The translations under genes and the position numbers were made by a program. DNA of 13,244 nucleotides from CAZIQY01 sp964541605 (GTDB taxonomy: Bacteria > Desulfobacterota > Syntrophia > Syntrophales > UBA2185): the NCBI GenBank assembly GCA_964541605.1, contig CAZIQY010000077.1, positions 1-13,244 of the forward strand. The letters are read 5' to 3'. The notes under the pieces were generated by a model. The model saw nothing but the letters and a program-made list of their open reading frames with translations. It was not told the DNA's origin and did not search any database. Below are positions 7,472 through 13,244 of this stretch, one piece after another (position 1 is the stretch's first letter; every line of letters starts with the position of its first letter).

Positions 7472-7996
7472 CTATTCTTCGATCACATAGATGTCCGGCA
7501 AGAAGCGAAACATCTCATTATAATCGAGGCCGTATCCCACAACAAAGCGATCCTCGATATGAAAACCCACATAATCAGCTTCAAATGCGACTTTTCTTCT
7601 TTCATTTTTATCCAGGAATACACAGACCTTCAATGTCTGTGGCTCCCGCTCCTTGAGCCTGTTGACGAGATAAGAGAGGGTAAGCCCCGTATCAACAATG
7701 TCTTCCACCACAAGCACATCCCTGCCCTTGATGGAAACCTCAATATCCTTCGTGATAACAATCTGTTCCGAACTCACCGTTTTTGATCCGTAACTTGCCA
7801 GCCTGACAAAATCAACGGTGCATGCAATCTGAAGAGACCGGATCAGGTCTGCCATAAAGATAAAAGCTCCCTTGAGAATGCCGATAACCATTAATTCCTT
7901 TCCCTGATAATCACGGGAAATCATATCGGCCAATTCCTGCACCCTTTTGTCAATTACCGACCTCGTGAAGAGGATTTCTTTTTTTTCATGTTCCAT
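7472..7996 (-). CDS. hpt: Hypoxanthine phosphoribosyltransferase
   Basis: This purine salvage enzyme transfers the phosphoribosyl group of PRPP to hypoxanthine (and often guanine) to give IMP or GMP in the cytoplasm. The PRPP-binding loop VLVVEDIVDTGLTL is at residues 94-107. The conserved GILKGAFIFMADL segment is at 39-51. The flexible-loop region VRLASYGSKTVSSE is at 64-77, and the purine-site region ADYVGFHIEDRFVVGYGLDYNE is at about 140-161. I start it at 7996 because AAAAGGGG lies about 7 bases upstream and 174 aa matches the family; a start at 8089 would add 31 residues without family similarity and overlap the upstream gene. It sits between the Cys-rich protein gene and the zinc-ribbon gene, in a likely operon. 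Confidence 0.95.
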   Translation of the reverse strand: MEHEKKEILFTRSVIDKRVQELADMISRDYQGKELMVIGILKGAFIFMADLIRSLQIACTVDFVRLASYGSKTVSSEQIVITKDIEVSIKGRDVLVVEDIVDTGLTLSYLVNRLKEREPQTLKVCVFLDKNERRKVAFEADYVGFHIEDRFVVGYGLDYNEMFRFLPDIYVIEE

Positions 7997-8057
7997 CACA
8001 TATCCCCTTTTAAAAACCCGTCCATTGATACTCCCCTTGCTGCAACTTTTATGAAGA

Positions 8058-8870
8058 TCATGAAGCATGATAGGCACGGACAAATTCATCGATGTTCGCC
8101 TGAATCATTCTTTCTCCTTTTTTCAGTTCTTCAATATGATTGAATTCGGAACAAAGACTCAGAAATATCCTGTCAAATCTGGATTTTTCACATCCGAGTG
8201 CGCCGTAATCGATATAATTTATCATATACTGGGAGCCATCGAAATAATACTTTCCAAATCGATTAACCGATGATGAACGAAAAGGCCATGAAACTTTGTA
8301 GGAAAAAAAATGAAAGGCAATCTCTTTGAGGACACCGTTCTTGAATTTTTCGGGAGCCGGCGTCTCGGCAATTCGGTTTGCGATCACGCAAAAATACTCC
8401 TTGATAAGATCAACATCTGTCACACAGAGACCATAAAGATACCAGTCATCAATTATCGCAATCAATGACCGCTTTTCTTCCCTTGAAATGTAATGATAAC
8501 TGGGGCAGAAATGTCCTTGACATAAATCTTTTCCGTAAAAAGAAACATCTCGCAGATCAAGTCCACGGTTCTGGAGGGGATGGAGAAGGCAGCCCACTTT
8601 TTTTCTCTCGTCATCAAGAAATCCCAGATACTCGCAACTGTGGATGACCTCGTACCTTCTTGTCTGGTCCTCCGACATCTTGACCATATGGGAAAATCGA
8701 GGGATGTCTTCCGGCTTCCTGACGGTTTCTCGAAAATACTCTGTCCTTCGCCTCAATCTCCTGACGAGAGATTCCTTTGAGCTGTCAACATAATTGTATA
8801 TTCCGCAACAGGCGCCGCAGGACTTGTCCGGATCCGGCTGGCACAGGTGGATAAACGGATCATCTTGCAT
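8058..8870 (-). CDS. Cysteine-rich conserved protein, probable metal or Fe-S binding (YkgJ-like motif)
   Basis: This 270-aa protein has 12 cysteines. A CGACCG motif at Cys18, Cys21 and Cys22 is followed by single cysteines at 79 (IHSCEYLG), 94 (GCLLHP), 117 and 122 (DLCQGHFCPS). That spacing resembles the CxxCC...C...C zinc/iron-chelating YkgJ (UPF0153) family. Further cysteines lie at 149, 161, 227 and 240. No signal peptide or membrane helix is seen, so it is likely cytoplasmic. The C-terminal half is mixed helical with many aromatic residues. Its function is unknown to me. It is the first gene after a strong promoter and precedes hpt; the gap between its stop and the hpt start is 61 bp. 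The start codon has a poor ribosome site, so the exact start is less certain than the frame. Confidence 0.7.
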   Translation of the reverse strand: MQDDPFIHLCQPDPDKSCGACCGIYNYVDSSKESLVRRLRRRTEYFRETVRKPEDIPRFSHMVKMSEDQTRRYEVIHSCEYLGFLDDERKKVGCLLHPLQNRGLDLRDVSFYGKDLCQGHFCPSYHYISREEKRSLIAIIDDWYLYGLCVTDVDLIKEYFCVIANRIAETPAPEKFKNGVLKEIAFHFFSYKVSWPFRSSSVNRFGKYYFDGSQYMINYIDYGALGCEKSRFDRIFLSLCSEFNHIEELKKGERMIQANIDEFVRAYHAS

Positions 8871-8872
8871 GC

Positions 8873-8888
8873 AAAGACAACAGTCTTT
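8873..8888. repeat. Small perfect hairpin in the leader of the minus-strand operon
   Basis: AAAGAC and GTCTTT form a perfect 6-bp inverted repeat around a 4-base AACA loop. It lies 2 bases upstream of the start codon of the Cys-rich gene, where a Shine-Dalgarno sequence would be expected. In the mRNA it could shield the start region; as DNA it could be a half-site pair for a regulator. Short repeats of this size also arise by chance. Confidence 0.35.
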
Positions 8889-8911
8889 AAAATGGCATAT
8901 ATTTTTGCCCC

Positions 8912-8940
8912 TATATATGAGGAATACTATTGCAGGTCAA
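8912..8940 (-). promoter_or_regulatory. Sigma70-type promoter of the Cys-rich/hpt/zinc-ribbon operon
   Basis: On the minus strand TTGACC (8940-8935) is followed after exactly 17 bases by TATATA (8917-8912). Each hexamer matches the consensus at 5 of 6 positions. Transcription would start near 8905, giving a leader of about 35 bases that contains the small hairpin at 8873-8888. It is the only good minus-strand promoter I see in the intergenic gap. Confidence 0.65.
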
Positions 8941-9009
8941 GCAAAAAGATGATAAAAAGCATTTATTTATGGATCGAAGGAGGAATGTCTTATACAACAG
9001 TCGGATCAT

Positions 9010-9405
9010 ATGGAACTCGTCGAAGTAATACCGCTTCCCAACGACCTGACCGTCGAAGTGTGGGATCAATCGCGGCCCATTGCATCAGATACATCGAAAG
9101 TGGATATTTTCTTTAGAATGAAGGTTGACCTTGATCCGTCCTATTTCATCAATCCTGAACATTATCAATTGGTTAAGAAGGTCTTTGGCCCTCAGATTTT
9201 TTTCGAATATAGAATGGAACGGGCTTTCGTGAACAACCGCGAAAAAGACGCCGCCTTTCAGGAACTCCTGGCAGCATTTAAAAAAAACACACTCCCCTAC
9301 CTTTCCAAGCCGGCGTTTCCTCGCAACCTTGCCATTTCGAAGCACCGGGACATAGAAAAAAATCCATATAAATACAGGCTGCTCTTCCAAAACCTCTCTA
9401 TCTGA
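9010..9405 (+). CDS. Conserved protein of unknown function
   Basis: The 131-aa soluble protein has no signal peptide, membrane segment or cysteine. The N-terminal part (MELVEVIPLPNDLTVEVWDQSRP) alternates in a beta-strand pattern. Residues about 32-60 continue with strands and a helix, and the C-terminal third is helical and basic, ending near KNPYKYRLLF. It resembles small hypothetical proteins of Desulfobacterota as I remember them, but I cannot name a family or function. The start is doubtful. The strong AAGGAGGA sequence at 8977-8984 lies 25 bases upstream of this ATG and touches an out-of-frame ATG instead, while the ATG at 9010 has only a weak local site. It is divergent from the Cys-rich gene and stands ahead of the rplU promoter. 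Confidence 0.7.
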   Translation: MELVEVIPLPNDLTVEVWDQSRPIASDTSKVDIFFRMKVDLDPSYFINPEHYQLVKKVFGPQIFFEYRMERAFVNNREKDAAFQELLAAFKKNTLPYLSKPAFPRNLAISKHRDIEKNPYKYRLLFQNLSI

Positions 9406-9446
9406 ATCTTTATGGGATTTTTTTAAACCGGTGACAATAAATTATA

Positions 9447-9474
9447 TTGACAAATGACAAAGATTTTATATAAA
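9447..9474 (+). promoter_or_regulatory. Sigma70-type promoter of rplU-rpmA-csp
   Basis: A perfect TTGACA (9447-9452) is followed after 16 bases by TATAAA (9469-9474, 5 of 6). Transcription should begin near 9481, about 30 bases upstream of rplU. A strong promoter fits ribosomal protein genes. The leader is too short for an obvious autoregulatory RNA. Confidence 0.72.
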
Positions 9475-9511
9475 GTGCGCCACAAATTTCTTTTTTACAG
9501 GATTATGAATT

Positions 9512-9823
9512 ATGTATGCAGTTATAAAATCAGGCGGAAAGCAGCATCGGGTTTCCGAAGGTGATATCCTTGCCGTTGAGAAAATCTGCGGTAACAAGGG
9601 AGATGCAGTATCCTTCAAGGAAGTATTGATAGTCGTCAAGGATGGGAAAATCGCAGTGGGAACTCCTTATATTGACGGCGCGAAAGTCGTCGGTGAGATT
9701 ATGGAACAGACCAAAGATAACAAAATCACGGTGTTCAAAATGAAAAGAAGAAAAGGTTTTCACAAGAAAACAGGACACCGCCAGCCATTAACTCGGATGA
9801 AAATAAGGGAAATATCCATTTAA
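9512..9823 (+). CDS. rplU: Large-subunit ribosomal protein bL21
   Basis: bL21 is a component of the 50S subunit and binds 23S rRNA. The N-terminus MYAVIKSGGKQHRV and the basic C-terminal segment KMKRRKGFHKKTGHRQPLT (77-95) are diagnostic. The length of 103 aa is that of the E. coli protein. The ribosome site AGGA is 9 bases upstream of the ATG. It is the first gene after the promoter at 9447-9474 and lies 12 bp from rpmA, the usual pair in bacteria. Confidence 0.98.
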   Translation: MYAVIKSGGKQHRVSEGDILAVEKICGNKGDAVSFKEVLIVVKDGKIAVGTPYIDGAKVVGEIMEQTKDNKITVFKMKRRKGFHKKTGHRQPLTRMKIREISI

Positions 9824-9835
9824 GCGGAGGAAGAT

Positions 9836-10090
9836 ATGGCACACAAGAAGGGACAGGGTAGTTCCCGCAATGGAAGAGACAGCAACGCCCAGAGACGGGG
9901 CATCAAGGTGTATGGCGGTCAGAAGATCAATGCGGGCTCCATCATCGTCCGTCAGGTCGGGACAAAGATTCATCCCGGCAACAATGTTGGTTTAGGAAAA
10001 GATTACACCATTTTCTCCAGAATTGAGGGTGTCGTAAAATACGAAAAGCTTGACAAAAGAAGAAAAAAAGTTAGCGTTTACGCTATATAA
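9836..10090 (+). CDS. rpmA: Large-subunit ribosomal protein bL27
   Basis: bL27 reaches into the peptidyl-transferase centre of the 50S subunit through its N-terminal tail. The sequence begins MAHKKGQGSSRNGRDS and continues with RRGIKVYGGQ and VRQVGTKIHPGNNVGLGKDYT, the core signature of the family. The length of 84 aa is normal. It has no N-terminal protease-cleaved extension of the kind found in Firmicutes, so the mature tail is encoded directly. A good GGAGGAAG ribosome site precedes the start. It is co-transcribed with rplU. Confidence 0.98.
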   Translation: MAHKKGQGSSRNGRDSNAQRRGIKVYGGQKINAGSIIVRQVGTKIHPGNNVGLGKDYTIFSRIEGVVKYEKLDKRRKKVSVYAI

Positions 10091-10126
10091 CCAGCTTTTT
10101 TAAATAATGAGGAGGCTTTTTAGAAA

Positions 10127-10336
10127 ATGGACGAGCGTGAAACCGGCGTTGTTAAATGGTTCAACGACAAAAAGGGTTATGGGTTTATTTCTCGTGAATC
10201 AGGTGAAGATGTTTTCGTACATTATTCATCCATTACTGGGGAAGGATTTCGCAGTCTGGCGGAGGGGGAGCGTGTGGAGTTCACGGTCAAGCAGGATCAG
10301 AAAGGTCAGGCAGCCGTGGATGTGCGTAAAATTTAA
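10127..10336 (+). CDS. csp: Cold-shock family protein (CspA-like single CSD)
   Basis: The 69-aa cold-shock domain protein binds single-stranded RNA and DNA and can act as an RNA chaperone or antiterminator. The start motif GVVKWFNDKKGYGFI (7-21) contains RNP1, and DVFVHYSSI (28-36) contains RNP2. The aromatic binding residues Trp11, Phe12, Tyr18, Phe20, Phe30 and His32 are present. A GAGGAGG ribosome site lies 11 bases upstream of the ATG. It follows rpmA by 36 bp with no clear terminator between, so it is probably on the ribosomal protein transcript, and an intrinsic terminator follows. This position between rpmA and obg is unusual. Whether it is truly cold-induced cannot be told. Confidence 0.95.
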   Translation: MDERETGVVKWFNDKKGYGFISRESGEDVFVHYSSITGEGFRSLAEGERVEFTVKQDQKGQAAVDVRKI

Positions 10337-10418
10337 CATCACGGGAATGCTTTGCATGAGCAGTTATGAATTGCTGACATCAAGCATGTGATTTCCGTTT
10401 CATAGCGAGAAAAGAGAG

Positions 10419-10454
10419 AAAGGCACTTTTAAACAAAGTGCCTTTTGTTTTTTT
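10419..10454 (+). terminator. Intrinsic terminator after csp
   Basis: A perfect 11-bp stem with arms AAAGGCACTTT (10419-10429) and AAAGTGCCTTT (10435-10445) encloses a 5-base loop. It is followed by TG and then a run of seven T at 10448-10454. This is a standard Rho-independent terminator and separates rplU-rpmA-csp from obg. Confidence 0.9.
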
Positions 10455-10469
10455 AACAAACGGAAAATG

Positions 10470-10498
10470 TTGCTTTTTTACCATCCCGATACTACAAT
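10470..10498 (+). promoter_or_regulatory. Candidate sigma70-type promoter of obg-proB
   Basis: TTGCTT (10470-10475) is followed after 17 bases by TACAAT (10493-10498, 5 of 6 to consensus). The -35 half is weaker (TTG only). A promoter is expected here because the preceding transcript ends at a strong terminator only 16 bases upstream. Transcription would start near 10505, about 25 bases ahead of obg. Confidence 0.5.
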
Positions 10499-10529
10499 TC
10501 GGTAATCCGGGAGATGACAGGATCAACAT

Positions 10530-11540
10530 ATGAAATTTATCGATGAAGTCAAAATATTCGTAAAGGCAGGTGATGGTGGAAAAGGCTGCGTCAGCTTCAG
10601 GCGGGAAAAATTTGTGCCCCGCGGCGGCCCGGATGGCGGAGATGGCGGGAAGGGAGGAGACGTGATTGTCCGCACTTCGATCAGCCATCGCACCCTTCTT
10701 GATCTGAAATACAGGCAGCATCATGTGGCAAAGCACGGCGGACATGGAAAAAGAAGCAACAAAACCGGCAGGAATTCCGAAGACGTTGAAATAACTGTTC
10801 CCGTGGGCACACTTATTCTTGATGCAGACACAGGCGAACTCCTGGCCGATTTGACGACCAACGGGCAATCGTTCATCGTCGCCAGAGGAGGCATCGGAGG
10901 TAAGGGTAATGCCAGGTTTGCCACATCGACCCGTCAGGCTCCCCGCTATGCCCAGGACGGCATAAAAGGCGAAGAGCGCCGGATTCGACTTGAACTCAAG
11001 CTTTTAGCCGACGTGGGCATCATCGGTCTCCCCAATGTCGGAAAGTCAACTTTCATATCAAAAGTTTCCGCCGCACGGCCAAAAATAGCAGACTATCCTT
11101 TTACCACAATCGTCCCGAACCTGGGCGTCGTCAGATACGGGAATTTCGAGACCTTTGTCATCGCCGACATACCGGGACTGATCGAAGGGGCCCATAAGGG
11201 TATGGGCATGGGAATTCGATTCCTCCGCCATATCGAAAGAACAACCGTCCTGTTTCACATTCTGGACATATCAAGAGAATCCTTTGAGAACGCCTGGCAC
11301 GATTATGAAACGATAAATCGTGAACTTGCATTTTTCAGCCCGAAACTGATGGAAAAGCCTCAGGTTGTCGCAATCAACAAGATCGACCTCCCCATTACCG
11401 GGGAAAGGATGAAAAAAGCTATTGACACCTTTGAGAAAAACGGCGTAAAAGTATTGACTTTTTCTGCAATAACAGGTGAAGGCCTCCAAAACGTGATTCA
11501 TGAAATAATCGAAGAACTGAAACTGAAAAATACAGATTAA
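10530..11540 (+). CDS. obg: GTPase Obg/CgtA, ribosome-assembly factor
   Basis: Obg is an essential GTPase that acts in late 50S assembly and stress signalling. The glycine-rich Obg fold covers about residues 1-158 (VKAGDGGKGCVSFRREKF, GGPDGGDGGKGGDV, ARGGIGGKGNARF). The G domain follows: G1 GLPNVGKS at 166-173, the switch I region around YPFTTIVPNLG at 189-199, G3 DIPG at 213-216, G4 NKID at 283-286 and G5 SAI at 312-314. At 336 aa it lacks the extra C-terminal OCT domain found in Gram-positive versions. The ribosome site AGGA is 7 bases upstream. It starts after a terminator and a likely promoter of its own and lies 6 bp from proB. Confidence 0.97.
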   Translation: MKFIDEVKIFVKAGDGGKGCVSFRREKFVPRGGPDGGDGGKGGDVIVRTSISHRTLLDLKYRQHHVAKHGGHGKRSNKTGRNSEDVEITVPVGTLILDADTGELLADLTTNGQSFIVARGGIGGKGNARFATSTRQAPRYAQDGIKGEERRIRLELKLLADVGIIGLPNVGKSTFISKVSAARPKIADYPFTTIVPNLGVVRYGNFETFVIADIPGLIEGAHKGMGMGIRFLRHIERTTVLFHILDISRESFENAWHDYETINRELAFFSPKLMEKPQVVAINKIDLPITGERMKKAIDTFEKNGVKVLTFSAITGEGLQNVIHEIIEELKLKNTD

Positions 11541-11546
11541 AAAACC

Positions 11547-12689
11547 ATGAACAGAAAAATACTCCTCGCAAACTCAAAAAGGGTCCTCATTAAAATCGGC
11601 AGCGCCGTTTTGACCGGCGAGGATGGATTGGATCTTCAGATCATCGAGCAACTCGTGGATGAAATGGCGCAACTGACAAAAAAAGGGTACCAGATTGTAA
11701 TTGTCACCTCCGGCGCCATTGCCTCCGGCAAACACAGAATGGGACTCACGGGCAAGTTGAAAAATATGCCCCAGAAACAAGCGGCGGCAGCCATCGGGCA
11801 GGGAAGGCTGATGAGAGTATATTCCAACGCCTTCGGGAAATACGGCCTGTTCGTAGCGCAGATTCTTCTGACCATGAGCGACCTGACGGATCGAAAACGA
11901 TTTCTGAACATCCGCAATACCCTGTCCACGCTCATTGAATGGGGCGTCATCGCCGTTATTAATGAGAATGACACCGTCGCCGTCGATGAAATCAAATTCG
12001 GCGATAACGATCATCTCGCCGCCATGATTACCAATATTATCGAAGCCGACCTTCTCATAAACCTGACCAGCACGGAAGGTCTCTTCGACAGCAACCCCTC
12101 GCAATCCGGGAAGGCGAAACTTATCTCCGTTGTAAAGGAGTTTACGAAAGAAATCGAAGCGGCGGCCACGGAAGAAACCACAGCGGTAGGATTGGGCGGC
12201 ATGAAAAGCAAGGTTCTGGCTGCCAGAAAAGTGACGGCGTTCGGCATACCCTGCATTATAGCGCCCGGCAAGAAAAAAGGTGTTCTTCAGGACATCTTTG
12301 CAGGAAAAGAAATCGGAACCCTGTTTTTACCCACGAACGAACATCTGAGCAGCAGAAAATACTGGATTGCGTTCACGTTGAGATCGCGTGGCAGGTTGTT
12401 TCTGGATGACGGGGCAAAGAAAGCCCTTCTTGAGGAAGGGAAAAGCCTGCTGCCGTCAGGCATTGTAAAAGTCGAGGGAGAATTCGCCATTGGCGACCCT
12501 GTCGCCTGTGTTGATGCGGAAGGAACTATCGTGGCCAAGGGTCTGGTAAATTACAGCGCACCGGAGATTCGAAAAATCATGGGGCTGAAATCTTCCCGGA
12601 TAGAACAGATCCTCGGATACAAGGACTATGATGAGATTATTCACCGGGACAATCTGGCAGTGACCAGACAGGGAGAAAAACAAAAATGA
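11547..12689 (+). CDS. proB: Glutamate 5-kinase with C-terminal PUA domain
   Basis: ProB phosphorylates glutamate to gamma-glutamyl phosphate, the first step of proline synthesis. The amino-acid kinase domain covers about residues 10-265, with VLIKIGSAVLT at 13-23, VTSGAIASGKHRMG at 53-66, INENDTVAVDEIKFGDND at 138-155 (glutamate and phosphate binding) and GLGGMKSKVLAA at 215-226. The C-terminal PUA domain (about 275-365) includes LPSGIVKVEGEFAIGDPVA at 302-320. The length of 380 aa is full size. Native ProB is usually feedback-inhibited by proline, but this cannot be judged here. It lies 6 bp after obg, a pairing familiar from Desulfobacterota. proA does not follow: a convergent gene does instead. 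Confidence 0.97.
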   Translation: MNRKILLANSKRVLIKIGSAVLTGEDGLDLQIIEQLVDEMAQLTKKGYQIVIVTSGAIASGKHRMGLTGKLKNMPQKQAAAAIGQGRLMRVYSNAFGKYGLFVAQILLTMSDLTDRKRFLNIRNTLSTLIEWGVIAVINENDTVAVDEIKFGDNDHLAAMITNIIEADLLINLTSTEGLFDSNPSQSGKAKLISVVKEFTKEIEAAATEETTAVGLGGMKSKVLAARKVTAFGIPCIIAPGKKKGVLQDIFAGKEIGTLFLPTNEHLSSRKYWIAFTLRSRGRLFLDDGAKKALLEEGKSLLPSGIVKVEGEFAIGDPVACVDAEGTIVAKGLVNYSAPEIRKIMGLKSSRIEQILGYKDYDEIIHRDNLAVTRQGEKQK

Positions 12690-12693
12690 CCTT

Positions 12694-13215
12694 CTAATCA
12701 AAGAAACATTTCCGCAACACCCTCCCCTGCGGATCAAAAGCAGTTCCCTCCATTTCCAGCAGGGTTTTCTTCAATTTCAAGCCGCCTCCGAATCCACCGA
12801 GTTCTCCGGTTGCCCGGATAACACGGTGGCAGGGAATCACGAGAGGAAAAGGATTCCTCGATAAAGCCATGCCCACCGCCCTGGCGCCCTGCGGGATGCC
12901 GATGCTTTCCGCCAGGTGACCGTATGACATGACCCGCCCTCTCGGAATCCGCCGGGCCTGCATATAAACCTGCCGCTGAAATACCGAGCAGACGCCCATA
13001 TCCATTCTATCCAGAGAAAATTCAACAGCGCCTCCCTCAAAATATTCTCGAATCTTCAGACAGAGGAGATCCATGTCTTCATGTGGCTGCCCGGCGTTTT
13101 CGGAAAAAGTCTGATCCGGCAGACGGTTTCCTTGCCGGCCGCCTTCGGGCAGTAAAATCCGGTAAACCTGTCGCACTTTCTCCTTTTGGGTGTGTATTCC
13201 GCTAAAATCGGCCAC
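12694..13215 (-). CDS. ogt: Methylated-DNA--protein-cysteine methyltransferase (start not certain)
   Basis: This suicide repair protein removes methyl groups from O6-methylguanine and O4-methylthymine by transferring them to its own cysteine. The active-site motif IPCHRVIRATGELGGFGGG is at residues 127-145 with Cys129 as acceptor. The DNA-binding part YMQARRIPRGRVMSYGHLAESIG lies at 84-106, with the arginine finger probably in ARAVGMALSRNP (111-122). The first 70 residues are weakly conserved, as usual. The start given is a GTG. The frame has no stop between it and the right end of the window (13244), so the true start may lie outside. The gene converges on proB with only a 4-bp gap. The symbol is a family-level choice. 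Confidence 0.9.
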   Translation of the reverse strand: MADFSGIHTQKEKVRQVYRILLPEGGRQGNRLPDQTFSENAGQPHEDMDLLCLKIREYFEGGAVEFSLDRMDMGVCSVFQRQVYMQARRIPRGRVMSYGHLAESIGIPQGARAVGMALSRNPFPLVIPCHRVIRATGELGGFGGGLKLKKTLLEMEGTAFDPQGRVLRKCFFD

Positions 13216-13244
13216 CTGTTCCGGAGCAAAGCGGCCGGCTATTC

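Noticed and set aside
7997..8089. Extended hpt start at 8089
   Set aside because: The extra 31 residues have no family similarity and overlap the upstream gene. The ATG at 7996 has a good ribosome site and gives the normal length.
8847..9116. 89-codon plus frame crossing the 8870-9010 gap
   Set aside because: Its first part overlaps the start and promoter of the minus-strand Cys-rich gene, and the product has no recognisable features. Only the segment from 8985 with its strong ribosome site merits the comment made under findings.
10072..10085. Short hairpin TAGCG/CGCTA at the end of rpmA followed by a T-run
   Set aside because: The stem is only 5 bp, overlaps the stop region, and the T-run begins 10 bases later. 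It is too weak for a terminator between rpmA and csp.
10107..10391. 94-codon plus frame overlapping csp
   Set aside because: It is out of frame with an unmistakable cold-shock domain gene that has its own good ribosome site.

Overview
The window looks like chromosomal housekeeping DNA from an anaerobic Desulfobacterota-type (former Deltaproteobacteria) bacterium, possibly close to the Syntrophales. This placement is inferred from three things: the rplU-rpmA-obg-proB gene order; a membrane-anchored MJ0042 zinc-ribbon protein beside a stand-alone receiver protein; and the linker style of a broken PAS-kinase start. Base composition is moderate. I see no rRNA, tRNA, CRISPR array or insertion sequence.

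Left block (+ strand, 235-5646): purD, purH, purE, a Sua5/YrdC/TsaC threonylcarbamoyl-AMP synthase and an RlmD/RumA-type 23S rRNA m5U methyltransferase lie head to tail. The first three are purine biosynthesis genes and the last two modify tRNA and rRNA. A plausible promoter and a strong ribosome binding site precede purD. PurD reads like the archaeal form of the enzyme rather than the usual bacterial one, and is the strongest hint of gene transfer here.

Middle block (- strand, 8870 down to 5669): a good sigma70-type promoter at 8912-8940 reads leftwards into a cysteine-rich probable metal-binding protein, hypoxanthine phosphoribosyltransferase (hpt), a zinc-ribbon/transmembrane protein, the amputated N-terminus of a PAS sensor kinase, and a single-domain response regulator. 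The regulator converges on the methyltransferase gene, and a 14-bp inverted repeat spans the junction. De novo purine synthesis and purine salvage are therefore close together but separately transcribed.

Right block (+ strand, 9010-12689): a small conserved protein of unknown function comes first. A textbook promoter at 9447-9474 then drives rplU, rpmA and a cold-shock protein gene, closed by a perfect 11-bp intrinsic terminator. A second likely promoter serves obg (ribosome-assembly GTPase) and proB (glutamate 5-kinase, first step of proline synthesis). A methylated-DNA--protein-cysteine methyltransferase gene converges on proB with a 4-bp gap, and its reading frame is still open at the right edge.

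I did not find a convincing new multi-gene system. The items most worth a second look are the archaeal-type PurD, the kinase remnant beside an orphan receiver, the Cys-rich partner of hpt, a strong ribosome binding site that does not match the start of the gene at 9010, and a csp gene inserted between rpmA and obg with its own terminator.
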